Positions 1-12,700 of a DNA stretch of 64,000 bases are shown here, piece after piece. Origin of the DNA: Rhea pennata (Eukaryota; Chordata; Aves; Rheiformes; Rheidae); assembly GCF_028389875.1 (NCBI RefSeq), contig NC_084682.1:1436001-1500000 (forward strand), written 5' to 3'. The notes under the pieces were generated by a model. It saw only the letters and a program-made list of their open reading frames with translations, was not told the origin of the DNA and did no database searches. A program made the position numbers and the translations under genes. Numbering within the stretch: the stretch's first letter is position 1; each line of letters opens with the position of its first letter.

Positions 1-365
1 CTGCTTTTGGATACATCTGCGCTAAATTTACCCACTGAAGTTACAAGAGCCGTTATCTCAGATGGCTGAAGGTCGTGCTGAGAGTTCTGAGCTTGAACTG
101 TCCTAAACAATGATAGTAGGAAAGGGTCCTTGGTGGTACAGAGAAAGCAAGTCATCCTCACTGGAAAATGAGGTTGATTAAAAATCTGAGCTCTCTTGGA
201 GACTGCGTTTCAGCATACTTCTCCTCTGATGAAACGTATCAGAAACCAGTGCAGCTTCCAGTCCAGCCTGTGTAATTCTTTGTGTGCTATTCATTTGCAG
301 AGCCCTGCAAGGCCTTTCTTGGTCTGCGATACTTCCCCAGAGATGTACACATTATTTTCTTCTAG

Positions 366-662
366 CCTGTTCCAGCTCATCCCTGTATCTTATCTGAATG
401 GAAAGCTTTGCACTGGGATTATTTGCTAGAAGAACTTGTACCTGCCTTAATGCCACTTTACACCAGCCTTCAAGAAAATAGTTGGTTAAGCAAGCAGTCT
501 ATGTTTTTATTCTTGTGTCGTCATTTCCTTCCTTCTTTTTTTTTATCATGCAGGAGACCTCTCAGGATGTGTGAAGAGACTCAAATCTATTTGCTGAGAG
601 CAGTTCATAAAGCAACATTGCCCAAGTCTATTCTGGAGAAGTTACAGAGGTACCAGAAATAA
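366..662 (+). CDS. Possible 3'-terminal coding exon(s) of an unidentified upstream gene (partial)
   Basis: One frame is open from an acceptor-like TTCTTCTAG (ending at 365) to a TAA at 660-662, and an AATAAA follows 37 bases later. Inside it, a pyrimidine-rich tract ends in CAG at 553. A GTTAAG at 485 could pair with that CAG as a 69-bp intron that keeps the frame. The spliced tail would end in a charged stretch, LLRAVHKATLPKSILEKL plus five residues. The LP..IL..L..Y ending loosely recalls a SOCS-box end, but I do not recognise the protein. No convincing upstream exon is visible in the first 365 bases. It could equally be a lncRNA end or a chance ORF. The order (open frame, stop, polyA signal) is seen directly; that it is a gene is inference. 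Confidence 0.3.
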   Translation, partial: PVPAHPCILSEWKALHWDYLLEELVPALMPLYTSLQENSWLSKQSMFLFLCRHFLPSFFLSCRRPLRMCEETQIYLLRAVHKATLPKSILEKLQRYQK

Positions 663-698
663 ATGGAAAAACTTCCTGACTGTGGAGTGCACTGTTAC

Positions 699-704
699 AA
701 TAAA
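699..704 (+). terminator. Candidate polyadenylation signal AATAAA
   Basis: A canonical AATAAA lies 37 bases after the stop at 660-662 of the possible terminal exon. T-rich sequence follows after about 60 bases. Many AATAAA hexamers occur by chance in AT-rich DNA, so it counts only because of its position. Confidence 0.3.
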
Positions 705-1304
705 CAGAGTAATTGATAATCTGATTATCAGAGGCGAGAGAATTGGATGGTTATAGAACAGTGTCTATTTCTTTTCGTTTTGTTTATGAAAACAAATATC
801 GTGGTAAATGGGAGTAAGAGCCAGGAACCTTTTTTTCCTTTTTTTTTTTTCTTCCTCTTTTTTTTTTTTGGCCTTTTCAGAGTGTCTAAAATAGAAGACA
901 TTAAGATTTGTCTTCTATGAGTGCAGTTAAGGTACTTTTTTCTAAAGTGCTTTGACAACCTGAGTAGGGATATACAAAAGGCAAAATCTTACAGTGTAAA
1001 CGGTATACAATACTGCAGCTCTAGTGCAGCATGTGAGATATATTAAGAAATGGGACTTCTCTGCTAGGAATATATTGCCTATTTTAACTTAGAGTATTTT
1101 TGAGAGGTGAGATAACGTGAAGTAGAGCAGTAGTTCCTCCTTCAACTGATTGCTGGTAGATTGAGGCCCAAGAATCATATTAAACTGAAAAAGTGCTGTA
1201 AGCTCTGTGTGCGTATGCTCTTGATGAGCAAGAAATTTTAATGTTGACAGTGGTCTGTTGGTCCAAGAAGTTTTACTGGGGTGCTAGAAGACAAGGTACT
1301 ATTC

Positions 1305-1490
1305 TGCAGGCCAGAGGACTTGTATTATATTCCTAGATATGTTGTGTGAGTAGGGCAAGTTGCTCAATTTTCTTATGGCTGTTTATATTACAAACTCATT
1401 GAGACAGAAATTCTCTCTCTTTCTCTGCATGATTTTACAAAATGGGACCTTGTCAACTGAAGTCTGAGCCTGCTATTGTAGTAAAAATGA
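1305..1490 (+). repeat. Decayed CORE-SINE / MIR-like element
   Basis: The segment reads like the ancient amniote SINE core: GTTGTGTGAGTAGGGCAAGT at about 1341-1360 matches the typical 'ctgtgtgaccttgggcaagtca' block. It is followed by a TTTAC..AATGGGACCTTG tail like the common 'gtacagtgcctagcacaatgggg' tail. The match is from memory and strongly diverged, so the edges are approximate. Confidence 0.45.
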
Positions 1491-2107
1491 GACTAGATTG
1501 AAGACTCAGTTGAATGGCAAGTTATAAACACTACTTATTAATGGTATTTTCATATCCTAAATGGTGACTCTATCTGATAAGACAAACTACATAGCTCAGG
1601 AACAATTCCAGCAATACAGAAATTAGGCCAATCTTGAGTTCACTGTATCCCCACCCTGATATATGACAGCATAATCTCAAATATTACTAACATCTATTGC
1701 ACAACTGTTTAACTCCCTTTAATTTAAAACCTTTCCACAACATACTAGTTCTATGTGCATCTCTTCAGCCTATGTTTTCTCTGAACTCAGCTGCCATTAA
1801 CTTCAATGTGTTTGAAGGCATTCGGACTCCTTCCAGGAGGAGCATAATGTCTGGCAGGCTCAGGCACTCCGTCTGCAGTGTTTCCATGTGATTTGAAATG
1901 ACAGTCTTTTCCACTCTACAATGAATAAATGTTACTGAGCTGTTTTATATTCCTTTGGTTTAAATTCCCTTGCTCTGCTCTGTAATTATAGCTGATTATT
2001 TGCAGTGGTGCAAGATGCCAAGTCTCTCATTAGAACCAGGGTTAAAAACTTTGCTTTGATTGATTTCATTAAAACCAGAGAGGATATGAGGTCTTGTGGC
2101 CAAAGCA

Positions 2108-2190
2108 TGCGATGTAGAGTCAGAAGAACCATCTTTTCTTCCTAACTTTTCTACAGGTTTCTTAGGTGACTTTGGACAAGCCTTAAAACA
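2108..2190 (+). repeat. Decayed CORE-SINE / MIR-like fragment
   Basis: The order 'agagtcagaagaacc', then TTCTTCC, then TAGGTGACTTTGGACAAGCC follows the SINE core pattern 'gagtcaggagacc..ttctattcc..gtgaccttgggcaagtc'. Only the core part is recognisable. The boundaries are approximate. Confidence 0.4.
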
Positions 2191-3620
2191 AACTTAAATA
2201 AAACCAGCTCAGTTCTGGAATTTGCTTTGAGATAATGACATACTAAGTCTTAGGAGAACTGCAAAATATTGTAACTGAATGCTGAATTATTTTGTGGGTC
2301 AGTTTCTTTTCTACCTTGTAGATATAGAAGCCTCCTACATCTAAGCAAAATGTATCTTGAGAGAATAGTGTAAATTAAGACGTGAAGTGTAAAGCCAGAG
2401 AAAATCATATGAGTAATATGCAGAGGGGAGATAGGGACAGTCCTTTTTGGCAATCATAATGTGCAATTTAACTGAATGTGGAAACAGTCCTCAGCACAAA
2501 ATCCTGCCAATGTTCGGTAGAGTTTGAACAGAGGTCTGATCCTGGCCTGCTTCCTGTTGAATATATAAAAAAGATGCTCAAAACTTCATTGTTTTCTGCC
2601 ATCTCCTCCTTCCCCAAAGCAGCACAGGCTGGTAGCCCAGCAGCTGCTTGAGAGATGATGCCCCTTGGCCCCTTTTCCTTTGCTAGCACAGCTGCAGACT
2701 GCAGGCAGACATGGCTTCACTCTCGTTTGGCTGCTGAGAGCTATACTTCAGTGCTCTCCGTTTGTTTGTTTGTTTGTTTTGCAAACCTACTCCGCTTCCT
2801 TCACAAAGATGCCAGATTCCTAATTTGTTTTTCATCTTCAGAGAGCCAAGGTCTGAATAGTTCTGCTGATCAAACAACACTCAGCACTGCAGTGCTATCA
2901 AATGAGACAGAGCCACCTTGTGAGAACATCTATTTTGCTTTGATGTAGAGAAAGGTGATCTAACCAGCTGATCTTTTGGTCTGCAGAAAGCCCTGTCTGA
3001 TAGATCTAAGATAGCCTTTGTTGGACTGCTTATTCTTCTGTCTTGCTTTTTGTTCCCTGCTCCTGATAAGTACTGCACAGTTAAAAATATTCCAGCCAGA
3101 GCCTGTTTAGGATGAGAAGCTAGGGCTGAGGGCCATAGGGCACGCAGGTGAGGCAGGGTAATGAGGAACCAGAAGCTGGCTCTGGAAGTTCAGGAGGTTC
3201 CTGCATCAGAGCTTGCTTAAACTTGGTGCAGAGTCACAGACCTTGCACTTTTCTGAGGCAGAGGCTGGACTCTTCCCAGCTCCTCAGCAGCATATAATGT
3301 CCTGAAATAAAGGGCCTGGGAGTATTTAATACACATACAACCCAGCAAAGCTGAATGCCTGCTCAGGTGGGAGCAAACTGCACTATACAGAACAAAAGTG
3401 CTGCCTCTGCAAATGCAAAGGGACTTGTATTCCCTTCTGCTGATGAGACTATGCATTAGCCTAAAACAGGGCTACGACTATAAAGTTGATGCGAGATCAG
3501 TGTCACATAACAATTCAGAATAAGGGCTGTCTTGCCTGACACTGAATGTAACAGATCAACAAGATAGCAGGGAATGTTCTTTTCAGTCCCATATGCTTTT
3601 ATATATTTATATAAAATAGC

Positions 3621-3622
<2 letters not shown>

Positions 3623-3654
<32 letters not shown>
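3623..3654. repeat. Poly-T tract, 32 nt
   Basis: An uninterrupted run of 32 T. It is preceded by an AT-rich ATATATTTATATAAAATAG context. No retroelement body is recognisable on either side, so it is most simply a homopolymer tract and its length is likely polymorphic. Confidence 0.9.
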
Positions 3655-3655
<1 letters not shown>

Positions 3656-6600
3656 GTACTATCTGACCTGAGACACTGCAGCAGAAACCAACAGTAGCTT
3701 TTCTGAAGTCAGTAGTGTTATTTTTAGCTGGTACTGCTTATGCTGGACTGTGGTTTGGAGTCAGTGCACCTTGCAATGATTTCGTGAATCAGAGCAGACA
3801 GTCTGGCATTGTGTGGTTTAATTCTGAAAACTGCTTTGTTAATTATTTGATACTGTCACAACTTGTCACTGTCTTAATCCACCTATGTTCTTGAATATCA
3901 AACAATTTCTGTGGGGCGTTGGAATGATTCTCTTCCTTTTACAGGCCCTCCCAGCTGATGTCATCAGAATCCTATCAGTTACACAGATTTCACAAATCTC
4001 TGACTCAGTAGAGCTGTGAGGCAAATCCCTGTGTGCCCTAAATATGGGCATTTTTTGCATCAGATACTAACTAGGGTGCTATATGCCTAAATATAAAATT
4101 CCTTAAAACACATACTGTTCTCTGAGATTCCTTACAAAGAACTAAGAATAAAATCATGGTCTCCTTAGTACTGGAAGGGAGCATGCTCCAGAAAAGGGTG
4201 TTTTCCATAACTGGCATACATGAGCATCTATCATTAGTATTCTCTACACAGACCAAAAAAAAAGTACAAATCTAGAAAAAAAATCTGTATTTCTGTTGCT
4301 ATATAGAGATGTGTAGATTTTTATAGTGAGTGATCACACAAATATGGTGATTTATGCCAACCTAGGATATAGTCAGTAATAAACAACTGAATGTGTTTAG
4401 AGTACGAAGAATATTTTTTGCTTTTTGTGCATTTTTGCATTTTGGCGTTGGACTAGCAACATTTCCCCCTGCAAAGTGAGGTAAAAACAATTGTATAAAG
4501 GGTGTTCTTATCAAATCCAATTTATAGAAGAGCAAGTGCAAAATTAATTAAAGAAATTAAAAGGATAGAAAAAGACGGGAGAAAGCACATTATATGAAAT
4601 AGCTGCATTCTGTAAAGCAGATCAATAAAATAAAGGAAGAACAGAAAAAGTCAGCAAATTGGGGAATTATAGACTGGAAGGGATATATCTGACAGCTTCT
4701 GTGTGGAAACAGAATAGGCTGCATTCCTACTCTGGCAAAGTTGGGAAAGCCCAGAATGCCTGTAGATAAAGAGCATTTGCTTGCAGATCAGAGATGGGCC
4801 TGAGCATATCTGAAACTGAGCTTGAAAATATTTGGATGGTTTATATCCAGGCTTGTTGCTAAAAGGAGCATGGGCAGAGGGTTACAAAAGAGGAGAAACT
4901 GAGAGAAATGGAGATTCTTTGAAGCTGGAGGATGGACAAGATAATTTCTTAAGATCTCTTTTAGCCTTCATTTTTGATAGTTTGTTACTGGAAAGTTGTA
5001 AGTAAAAGAGTGCAGTGTAGCCTTTTATGTTACACTGAGAATGTTCATGTTTGCCTAGTATATAAACACTGAACAGTGTAAAAAGGTTTTAAAGTAAATA
5101 TGATAAAATGAACTTGAATACTTGAATAAATAGTAGTGCAGAGACAGAGAGATATTAAGGCAAATGGAAACGATTCTGTATGACCAAATTTCTTTCTCGG
5201 GAAACACGTATACTTTGCGTTGTTTTTAGGAAATTCCCACTGACACATCTGCAGATCAGAGGGCAGAATTTCTCCAGGCAGGCAGATTCTCCTAAAGAAC
5301 TTATAATGTCAAATCAAAACATGATAGAGAAAATAGAAGGAAAGACAAGTTAGGGGAACAGAAATTGCACAAGGTTAGACAAACAAGATTTTGTATAAAA
5401 TCTGGTAGTGATTTGGGGAAGTTTATTATCAGACATGACCCTGATAGTGCAACTTTTTTTGCAGGAGGTCGTTGTTCATTTTCACAGTGGCAAGAATGTC
5501 CCTCAGTGCAATCTGTTTGTGTCTTTGCAGTCTGAAAAGGGAAGCAGTGAGAAAAGGTGCCCTGAAGAACAAAGAACTGGGGTAAAATTTAAAAGCTGAA
5601 GGAAGCAGACATAAGTAGCAAAGATTCCAAGCAAAGGAGCGAAAGTCCATTAATAACCAGAGGTAAAAACAATGTTTAGAAAAACATTTTCTTCATAAAA
5701 ATGGGTTAACTGAGCTACTTTCTTACCATAAGTTTTCTTGTTTCTTACAAACATTGTATTCTGCAAGGTATCTGTCTCTTTGCCTAGGAAATGTCAGTAA
5801 TACCAGTTCTACAGATACATACTAATATAATTTTAGGAAAAGCTAGCCATATTGAGCCTTTCAGTAATGTCATCTTCTTTAGTTCTGGCTCCCCCATCAG
5901 ATCTCTCCGTTATCCAAATTTCTGTAATGTGGTATTTGAGCAGTGTCCAGATTTCTGCCTGTCATTTGACAGCTTAGCTAGATCTGTGTAAATGTGAGTG
6001 CTAGTCTACAGACAGTTTTCTATGCTTGTAAGTAAAACAGTCTGGGAAGTAGACATAATTATAACAATGCAGACTCCTAGTGCAAATAGAGCTGTAATCA
6101 TATAAACGAACCTTCTGTCAGTACAGCTTATTCCTCTGAACGAAGAGAATAATCTCTAATAAGACAGGCACATTTATACTGTTTAACTGTTACACAGTAA
6201 AGGTTTTGTTTCATTGTATCAATTTTTGAACAGAGGTGGATACAGAAGCTACAAAACCCTGATTGTTGTAATTTACTTCCTACATTACTTTTTTCTCCAC
6301 TGAAACGTCATGTCTGGTTCTGTGATCAGCCAGATGGGGTCACTTTAATCAATCTGACTGCTTTTAAGGAAAGGATCTGCTTTCTGCATTAATGTAATTG
6401 CACGTTATTTGTGAGAGTCCTTCCATCTCTTACTTCCTGAAGGTCTGGCACAGAGATTCAGTTTTGTAATTTGAGCACTAAAGAATGGCTGGATCTAATT
6501 AGGTGCTCCATTATTCTGGCAGCCTATGTAAAATGAAAAGTAAAAGCTCAGTTTTGCCATTAGTACTTAATAGGTAGCTGGTGCAAGCAGTATAGTGGGC

Positions 6601-9520
6601 AGTATGTGTACAGGTCTGACTTCAAGTTTGACTGGTATTTGTCAAGTTTGACTAGTACCTGTCAACTTATACTGTGTATAAATGTTTCTCAAAAGAAACT
6701 GAAGACATTTCTAGCTGTTACATTCATTATATCTCTCTTGAATTCATAAGTTATATAGATAAGGTGTAAATAGGTCTTGACAATAGCAATAGGTTCCCCA
6801 TTAAAGCAAAGAAGGATTTTAGGGGAGCACCTTTTACCTTTTTGGTAGACATTGTTTTGATGACCATAAACAGGACAAATGAGTTTTACATGCTCAGAAC
6901 TACAGATGGACTTACTGGCTGCAGAACAAATGTAATTATGACTGAACATCCTGTCTCACAGCAGCTGTATGCTGCCTCTGCCGTTTTATGAATGGGCTGT
7001 TCACTGGAGTTTTGAACTGGAAGACTATTGTTAAATAAAGATACAGGAAAGAGGAAGTATTCTTGCAAGACCTGAACTTTAAGCCCATATTCAGACATGA
7101 ACAGGAGGTACATACAAGTTAAAAATATACTTTAAATATGCTATAAATTCTGCTCTTCATTCAGGCATCCTATGCTATAATAGTAATAACTCTGTGTACT
7201 CCCACAAACAGGAAATAATTACATTAAAGATTTAAGGCTCTCTATGGCTTTGTCTACTGGTTATCATCATCATTGTTTTATAGATGAATACAGCAATTTA
7301 GACTAAAGATTAAGAGTTTAGTAGGTTTTGTAATTATCAAATTTTGTATGGGATAGTCTCTAGAAGAGTTTAAACATTATCCAGGGCCCTGGTCCAACAT
7401 TTCAATTTAAGAATTGTCCTTTCATCCATACTGAGGCTGCCTGCAGGAAGTTCACATGCAGAGTGCTACATTATATCTGTACTGGGTATTCAGAGTAGAT
7501 CTCCCTTGCTGGTGCTAAGTAACTGGTCAAACTCATTGGCACTTACTGCATGCTAAATGAAAAAAAGAAGAGTTATATAATGCCATGGAATATTAAAGGC
7601 TAGATTGTGATTCATTACTAAAGCAATTAGATTATGCTACAGTTCCACAGAATTCGTTAATCACTTGTCTTTTGTTGCATGCAGGCCATTTGGCTATGAT
7701 CAGCATTTTGGTTCAAAGCTGTTAAAGGCACTCATTTATCATGGTTCTTATGCTTGTCAGGAGAGCTCCTAACGACAAAGGTGTTTATATTTTTTCTACT
7801 TCTGGCCAAAATCCTTGTGTAGGGTGTGCTACTGTAGGAAGGAGCACTTGCTGTGAAACTCTCTTGCAGAGCTAGTAAACATCAGCAACATGCCTACAAA
7901 AAAGCCCCCCTTAGGCACAGCTGTAAGCATCAGCAATGCATATAGCTGACCAGGGCAACACAGATGGGGAAAGGACTGTGGCTCCTCTGTCTTCTTTCTT
8001 AATGTCAAGGTTCTGAAAGCCAGGTTGATACCTGGTCCTACTGCTGGATGGTGACAGGGAGGATGCAGCAGCAGCTGTTCTGGGTGGTGGCCCCTCTGGC
8101 AGTAGCAATCATTTCCCCAGGTCTCCAGGTCTTTGCCTTCTCAGCCTTAACCTTTTACCGACAGCATGTGCACCTGCTTAGTCAGACAAACCTGATGCTA
8201 AGTGACATGCCCAGCGTCACTCAAGAAACAGCAAAGCGTCAGGTCCATCCTATTGGAGAACCAGTCCAGTGTTTTAATCACAAGGTTGTCCTTCCTCTCC
8301 TCTGATATATATAATATGGGGAAATTTTGAAAAAAATGAACGAGTCCATCAGTCTTACAGATGTTGAGAATACCAGCCCCTGCAAGAGGAGAGGACTCCC
8401 TCACTATGCTGCAACTTTATCAGAAAGAGAAATCAGTTTTCTTTCAGCTGAGCAGTGTTTGTTCTGCAACTCATATGACAGATTCAGTGCAAAATATTAT
8501 GTCACAGCATTGTGTGATAATGCCCAGTCATGCACTGATGCATTAGCATGTGGCATAAACATCCTGTGTCACCATACTCAATTTACAATGCAATTAGAAG
8601 GCTGACAGCGATGTTTGTAGGCGTACTCAAAACAGTTTTCAGCCAGGGCACTTGGATATCAGTGCCAATGAAACAATGTCACTGCTCGGGAAGAAAGCAT
8701 GTGCTGAAGCCTTTGCAGCAACCTCCAGTTTGCCTGGCATATTGTTGTGCCATTTGCCCTGGTTATGTAATACTGAAAACATCTAATGGTTTATGATTAC
8801 TACTGCAATGCATGTTACAGGCTTCCTACAATTACACCCACAATTACAATGAAGATATATCAGCCAACAGAGAGCCCTCTTTTTGCAGGATATAGCGTAG
8901 ACCTATAAAAACTGGAGCTATTGCATGAATTCAGACTAAAAGGTCTCTGTCTCTTCTGGCCTGTTGTCAATGAAAGAGAGAAAGGAAAGAATAAGGAAGG
9001 AAATGGGATGGAGAAAGGAAATTTGCAGTCCTGGAATCTTTCCATGATTTTTTTTTTCCTGAGGAATTCAAAACTGCTGCTCAAACAGCTGAAGTCATTC
9101 ATTGTGAAGAAACCTTGAAGGTACCCAGCACTCTCCCACTGGCTTTTCTGCAAATTCATTCCAATTCAACAACTACTTCTTGATCTGTCATTTTGCTGCA
9201 TCCTATCACCCTATCACAACACAATGTCAGTGCATTATTTTCTAAGATGTTGACTCCAAAAACCAAAAAGTTTGCTGGTTTTGCCAAGTAATATGATAAT
9301 ACAATGATAGATCTTCGTGATGTAGTACCTCCTTTCATATAGCAATAAATAGAAAATGGGTAAAGCTACTTTTTGATGCTATATTGTCCAAATTGGAAGT
9401 GATTAAACTCTACTAGTTAGTGTTTATCCTCACTTATACTGCTAAGTTCCAAGCCTGCATTCTTGTAGACACAGTTAACCTGTTCTCTGAGGATCTGATG
9501 AAGAGGGAGCCTTTTCTAAC
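3655..9520. other. Intergenic, no gene seen
   Basis: AT-rich non-coding DNA. I see no splice-flanked open frame that I recognise. A 20-bp duplication lies at 6622-6661. Around 7265-7325 a weak minus-strand SINE-like phrase (ATTGTTTTATAGATGA followed by AAAGATTAAGAG) is possible. Near 4665-4700 the phrase GACTGGAAGGGATATATCT weakly recalls a CR1 end. None is firm. Confidence 0.55.
6622..6661. repeat. 20-bp tandem duplication
   Basis: Two adjacent 20-mers start TCAAGTTTGACT at 6622 and 6642 and differ at a few positions (GGTATTTG against AGTACCTG). A partial third unit (TCAAC) follows. This is a small local duplication with no evident function. Confidence 0.8.
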
Positions 9521-9524
9521 AGGA

Positions 9525-9795
9525 AAGGCATTGCACTGGAAGTAAGGAGACTAACATTGTACTCATGGCAGTGTTACTGACATGCTGTATGAGCAAGGAA
9601 TTAGTCATCTCAGCTTTTGTTGCTTCTATTTGCCCTTTCATCTTTTGCCTCTTTTATCTTTTAAGGTTGCAGGGGGAAGGATTTATTTTTAATCTGCGTT
9701 TGTACTGCACCTAGCCTCGCGTAAAGGGATCCTGATCTCGGTGGGACTGCCTATAAGCTACTGCAATGCAAACAACACATTGTACAATAAAGAGC
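9525..9795 (+). repeat. CORE-SINE / MIR-like element with conserved tail
   Basis: This is the best preserved of the ancient SINE-like segments. The phrase ACTGACATGCTGTATGAGCA at about 9577-9596 matches the SINE core. At 9700-9795 it has the widely dispersed amniote tail: TTTGTACTGCACCTAGCC, then GGATCCTGATCT, then GGTGGGACT, then AAGCTACTGCAATGCAAA. It ends in TACAATAAAG. Recognition is from memory of the family. The exact subfamily is uncertain. Confidence 0.5.
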
Positions 9796-12700
9796 TGTGT
9801 TTCGCAACTTTGTTATAAGAGTGATAAACTGCCACGTGGAAGCTGGGGAGACAGAAGCTTACTTATGCCCGACTTAAGTCTGTGAATCTTCTAATGTTTA
9901 AACTGCAATTGAATCTTTTCAATGCTAATGCGATAAAGCTCTCTACTCCACAAAACAGCTCAATCAGTACCCTTTCGGTCTATATTTGAAGCTTGTACAG
10001 GCACGATTATGTTAGAAAAGGGTGTGGTTTTTTTCACTTAAATCTGTGCCAATGAAAGTTCTGATAGAAGTAAAGCTGTACTACTGTAAAAGTGCACAGG
10101 ACTGTGTAATATTTTTGCTTTCCAGAGTAGGAATAAATTTTTATACCGATATAATTATTTCTGTACATCAGTGGAGAAGATGAATGTCCACTTTAATTCT
10201 GTCAGCTTAATACAGCAAAGTATTTTAAGATTTATACCATTACAGAATTGACAGAGAGGAAGCTTATGTGCTTCACAGGTGTAACAGAAGAAAGCACTTG
10301 AGACTTTATCTTCTTTCCTTTCTGACTGAGCAAGGAAGTATTTTTCCCTCTTGCCTTCTCTCTCTCTCCTTTCTTCTGGAGCTGGCTTTTCCTGTCATAC
10401 TACATAGTCTGGAGAGAGTTTAGCATTTTTCCCTGCCCCTTGCAGCTCTGGAATGTTTTCCTATTTCTCAGTCTCTGTTGTAATTAGAAACAAGGCAGAG
10501 GCGGTGCCTTTGTTTCACTGTTGCTTTTAAGTCACAGGATAATATTTAGAAAATTAGCGGACCTGCAGTACTCCACAATTACCCTCACAATAAAAAAAAA
10601 AAAAAAAAAAAAAAAAAAGTATATTTGCAAATTAGATTAATGAGCGTCCTACTCCTTAAAGGGTCAGGGCCAGGTTTAAGGCAACAATAGCTACTGGTGA
10701 CAAGCACTTTGATTCTGCAATATTCATGTAGTCCACGTGGCCAAATAATTAAAAGAAAAAAGAAAAAGGACTGGACCTGTGTTTGAATACTAGCTAAGAG
10801 TATAACAGGAAAATGTGAGTGTAAACTGTGCTCATAAGAGCACTGTGGCTTTGAGGTCTTTCACACTGCCAAGTGAGTTGTTGCTTTAAGATTTAAGAAT
10901 AATTAGATGCCCAGTGTTCACAGAAGCAGGAAACAGCCCTCACTATGTCCAACAGATCTTTTCTAGTATCTTTCTCTCTTAATGACTTTATACAAAAGAA
11001 AAGATTGTGGAAAATGATACCATAGGCCTGCACTTTGCTTCCTAGAGTCCACTAAAGTAGGTTTAAAGGACATTACTGGTAGACAACAAATAGGCAGTTT
11101 CTTACTATTTTAGATTGAGGTCTTGACGTTGTTCCTGGTCAGGTCATAATTTGCCATGGGTTAAAGCATTGCACAAACAGTGACAAGTACAGCAATGCTT
11201 TAAAAGACAGTAGCAATAAGAGAATCTCTGGTTGCTTAGCAAATATCTGTAAATTTAGCAAACATCCATTTGTCATCTACCATCCAGGGAAAGAATCACC
11301 CTCAATTCTAATTAATTTTAATTGAGTTAAAAATTACCTTCCTATTTTTCTCTTCTCAATATTTCTCTTTATGGATTTTCAAATAGTAATATTGTTACTT
11401 CAGTGTCCTAGAGGTAATCTACAGTAAGCTTCACTCTCATTTTTCAGCTCCATTTAACAGTACCTCTACAACATTGCATCTGAGGACTCCATACTGTTCA
11501 GCATTATCTGGAAACCCAGCAAACTAATGTGTGCTGTATCCGGAGAGTAGTGTAATACATCATCAGTTCAAGCTGCTTGATATGTATTTCAAATAAGCTG
11601 TTTTTTTTTTTTTTTTTAATTTTAGAAGAGCTCATGTGGGTTAAGCAGCAGTAGAAATTAAATAGGGCAGCATAAGCTAGTAGCATGACTCACTGAAAGG
11701 AAATAAAGCAGCAGTTGGTAAAAATTGTTCAGTAACAGAGTCTTTATATTCATAAACTGCAAGCTAATGTCAGGCTTACCCCTCCCCCCCAAAAAAACTC
11801 GATGTTTAAAACGCAGAAAACTAAATCCCAGTCTGAAGATCCTCTGAGTTCTTAAAGACTCACCTTTCCACCAGGCACTTCTTTTCTGCTTCTCCTTACA
11901 GCCCCTCTTGTACAACTGATTGTTTAAGAAGAGGGAGGAGGAAAAGAAGGTTCTTTGGTGAATGGGGTGATCCAGTGGCATTTTTACATGCTGCACAAAT
12001 ATCTGTCTATTAAAATAATAGTACAAATAGACCAACTGTGAATTTATGTAGATCTTGGCTAAACCTTTGACTTATATCTGTGGAAGTAAATAATATGTAT
12101 CAGATACCAATCATTTTATCATTACTGAATTGAGCAGGAGTGTCGTGTGAATGCTATATGGTCAATACAGCTTAGACCCTGAGCGCTGTATAAGGACAGA
12201 CATGGTTTAGTGATGTGCAGATGTTACTGAATCCAAATTCTGGCTCTGAAATGATATGATTATAATCTCAACTCAGTTGATCTAAATGAGGAATAATTAC
12301 ACTGAAGTTAGTGGAAATTACACAGGTTTTCATATAGAGTGAGGGGAAAAAATATCAAGCCCAGTGTTTTATTGTGTCCTTGAGCAAATCAGGAATAACT
12401 TTAATTTCACTGTTCATCTGAGTAATGGGCATTTGTCTGAGACCTCTTGAGTAGGTTTGTTTGGGTGAGAGTAGCCTTTGGCGCAGCCTTACTTCATTTA
12501 GTTCACCTTAGTGCTGCAGGCTTGTTACAGTCTGATCACAAGGCACTAGAAAGCTCAATGTAGAAATGTACTCAAGCAACTATAATATGATGTTACTAAA
12601 AATTGTTCATTCTGAAGTAAGGATGAGGCATTGCCCAGCAGAGGCATGGCTCCTAGTGGATTCAGTGTGCAGAGCACACACTGCAGAATGCAGAGCAGCT

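Larger units (their letters stand above)
705..3600. other. Intergenic, no gene seen
   Basis: This stretch is AT-rich, with frequent stops in all frames and no recognisable exon. It holds two decayed CORE-SINE-like segments (listed separately), a T-rich block at 831-870 and a short GTTT run near 2760-2779. Open frames here are under 100 codons and look like chance. Confidence 0.6.
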
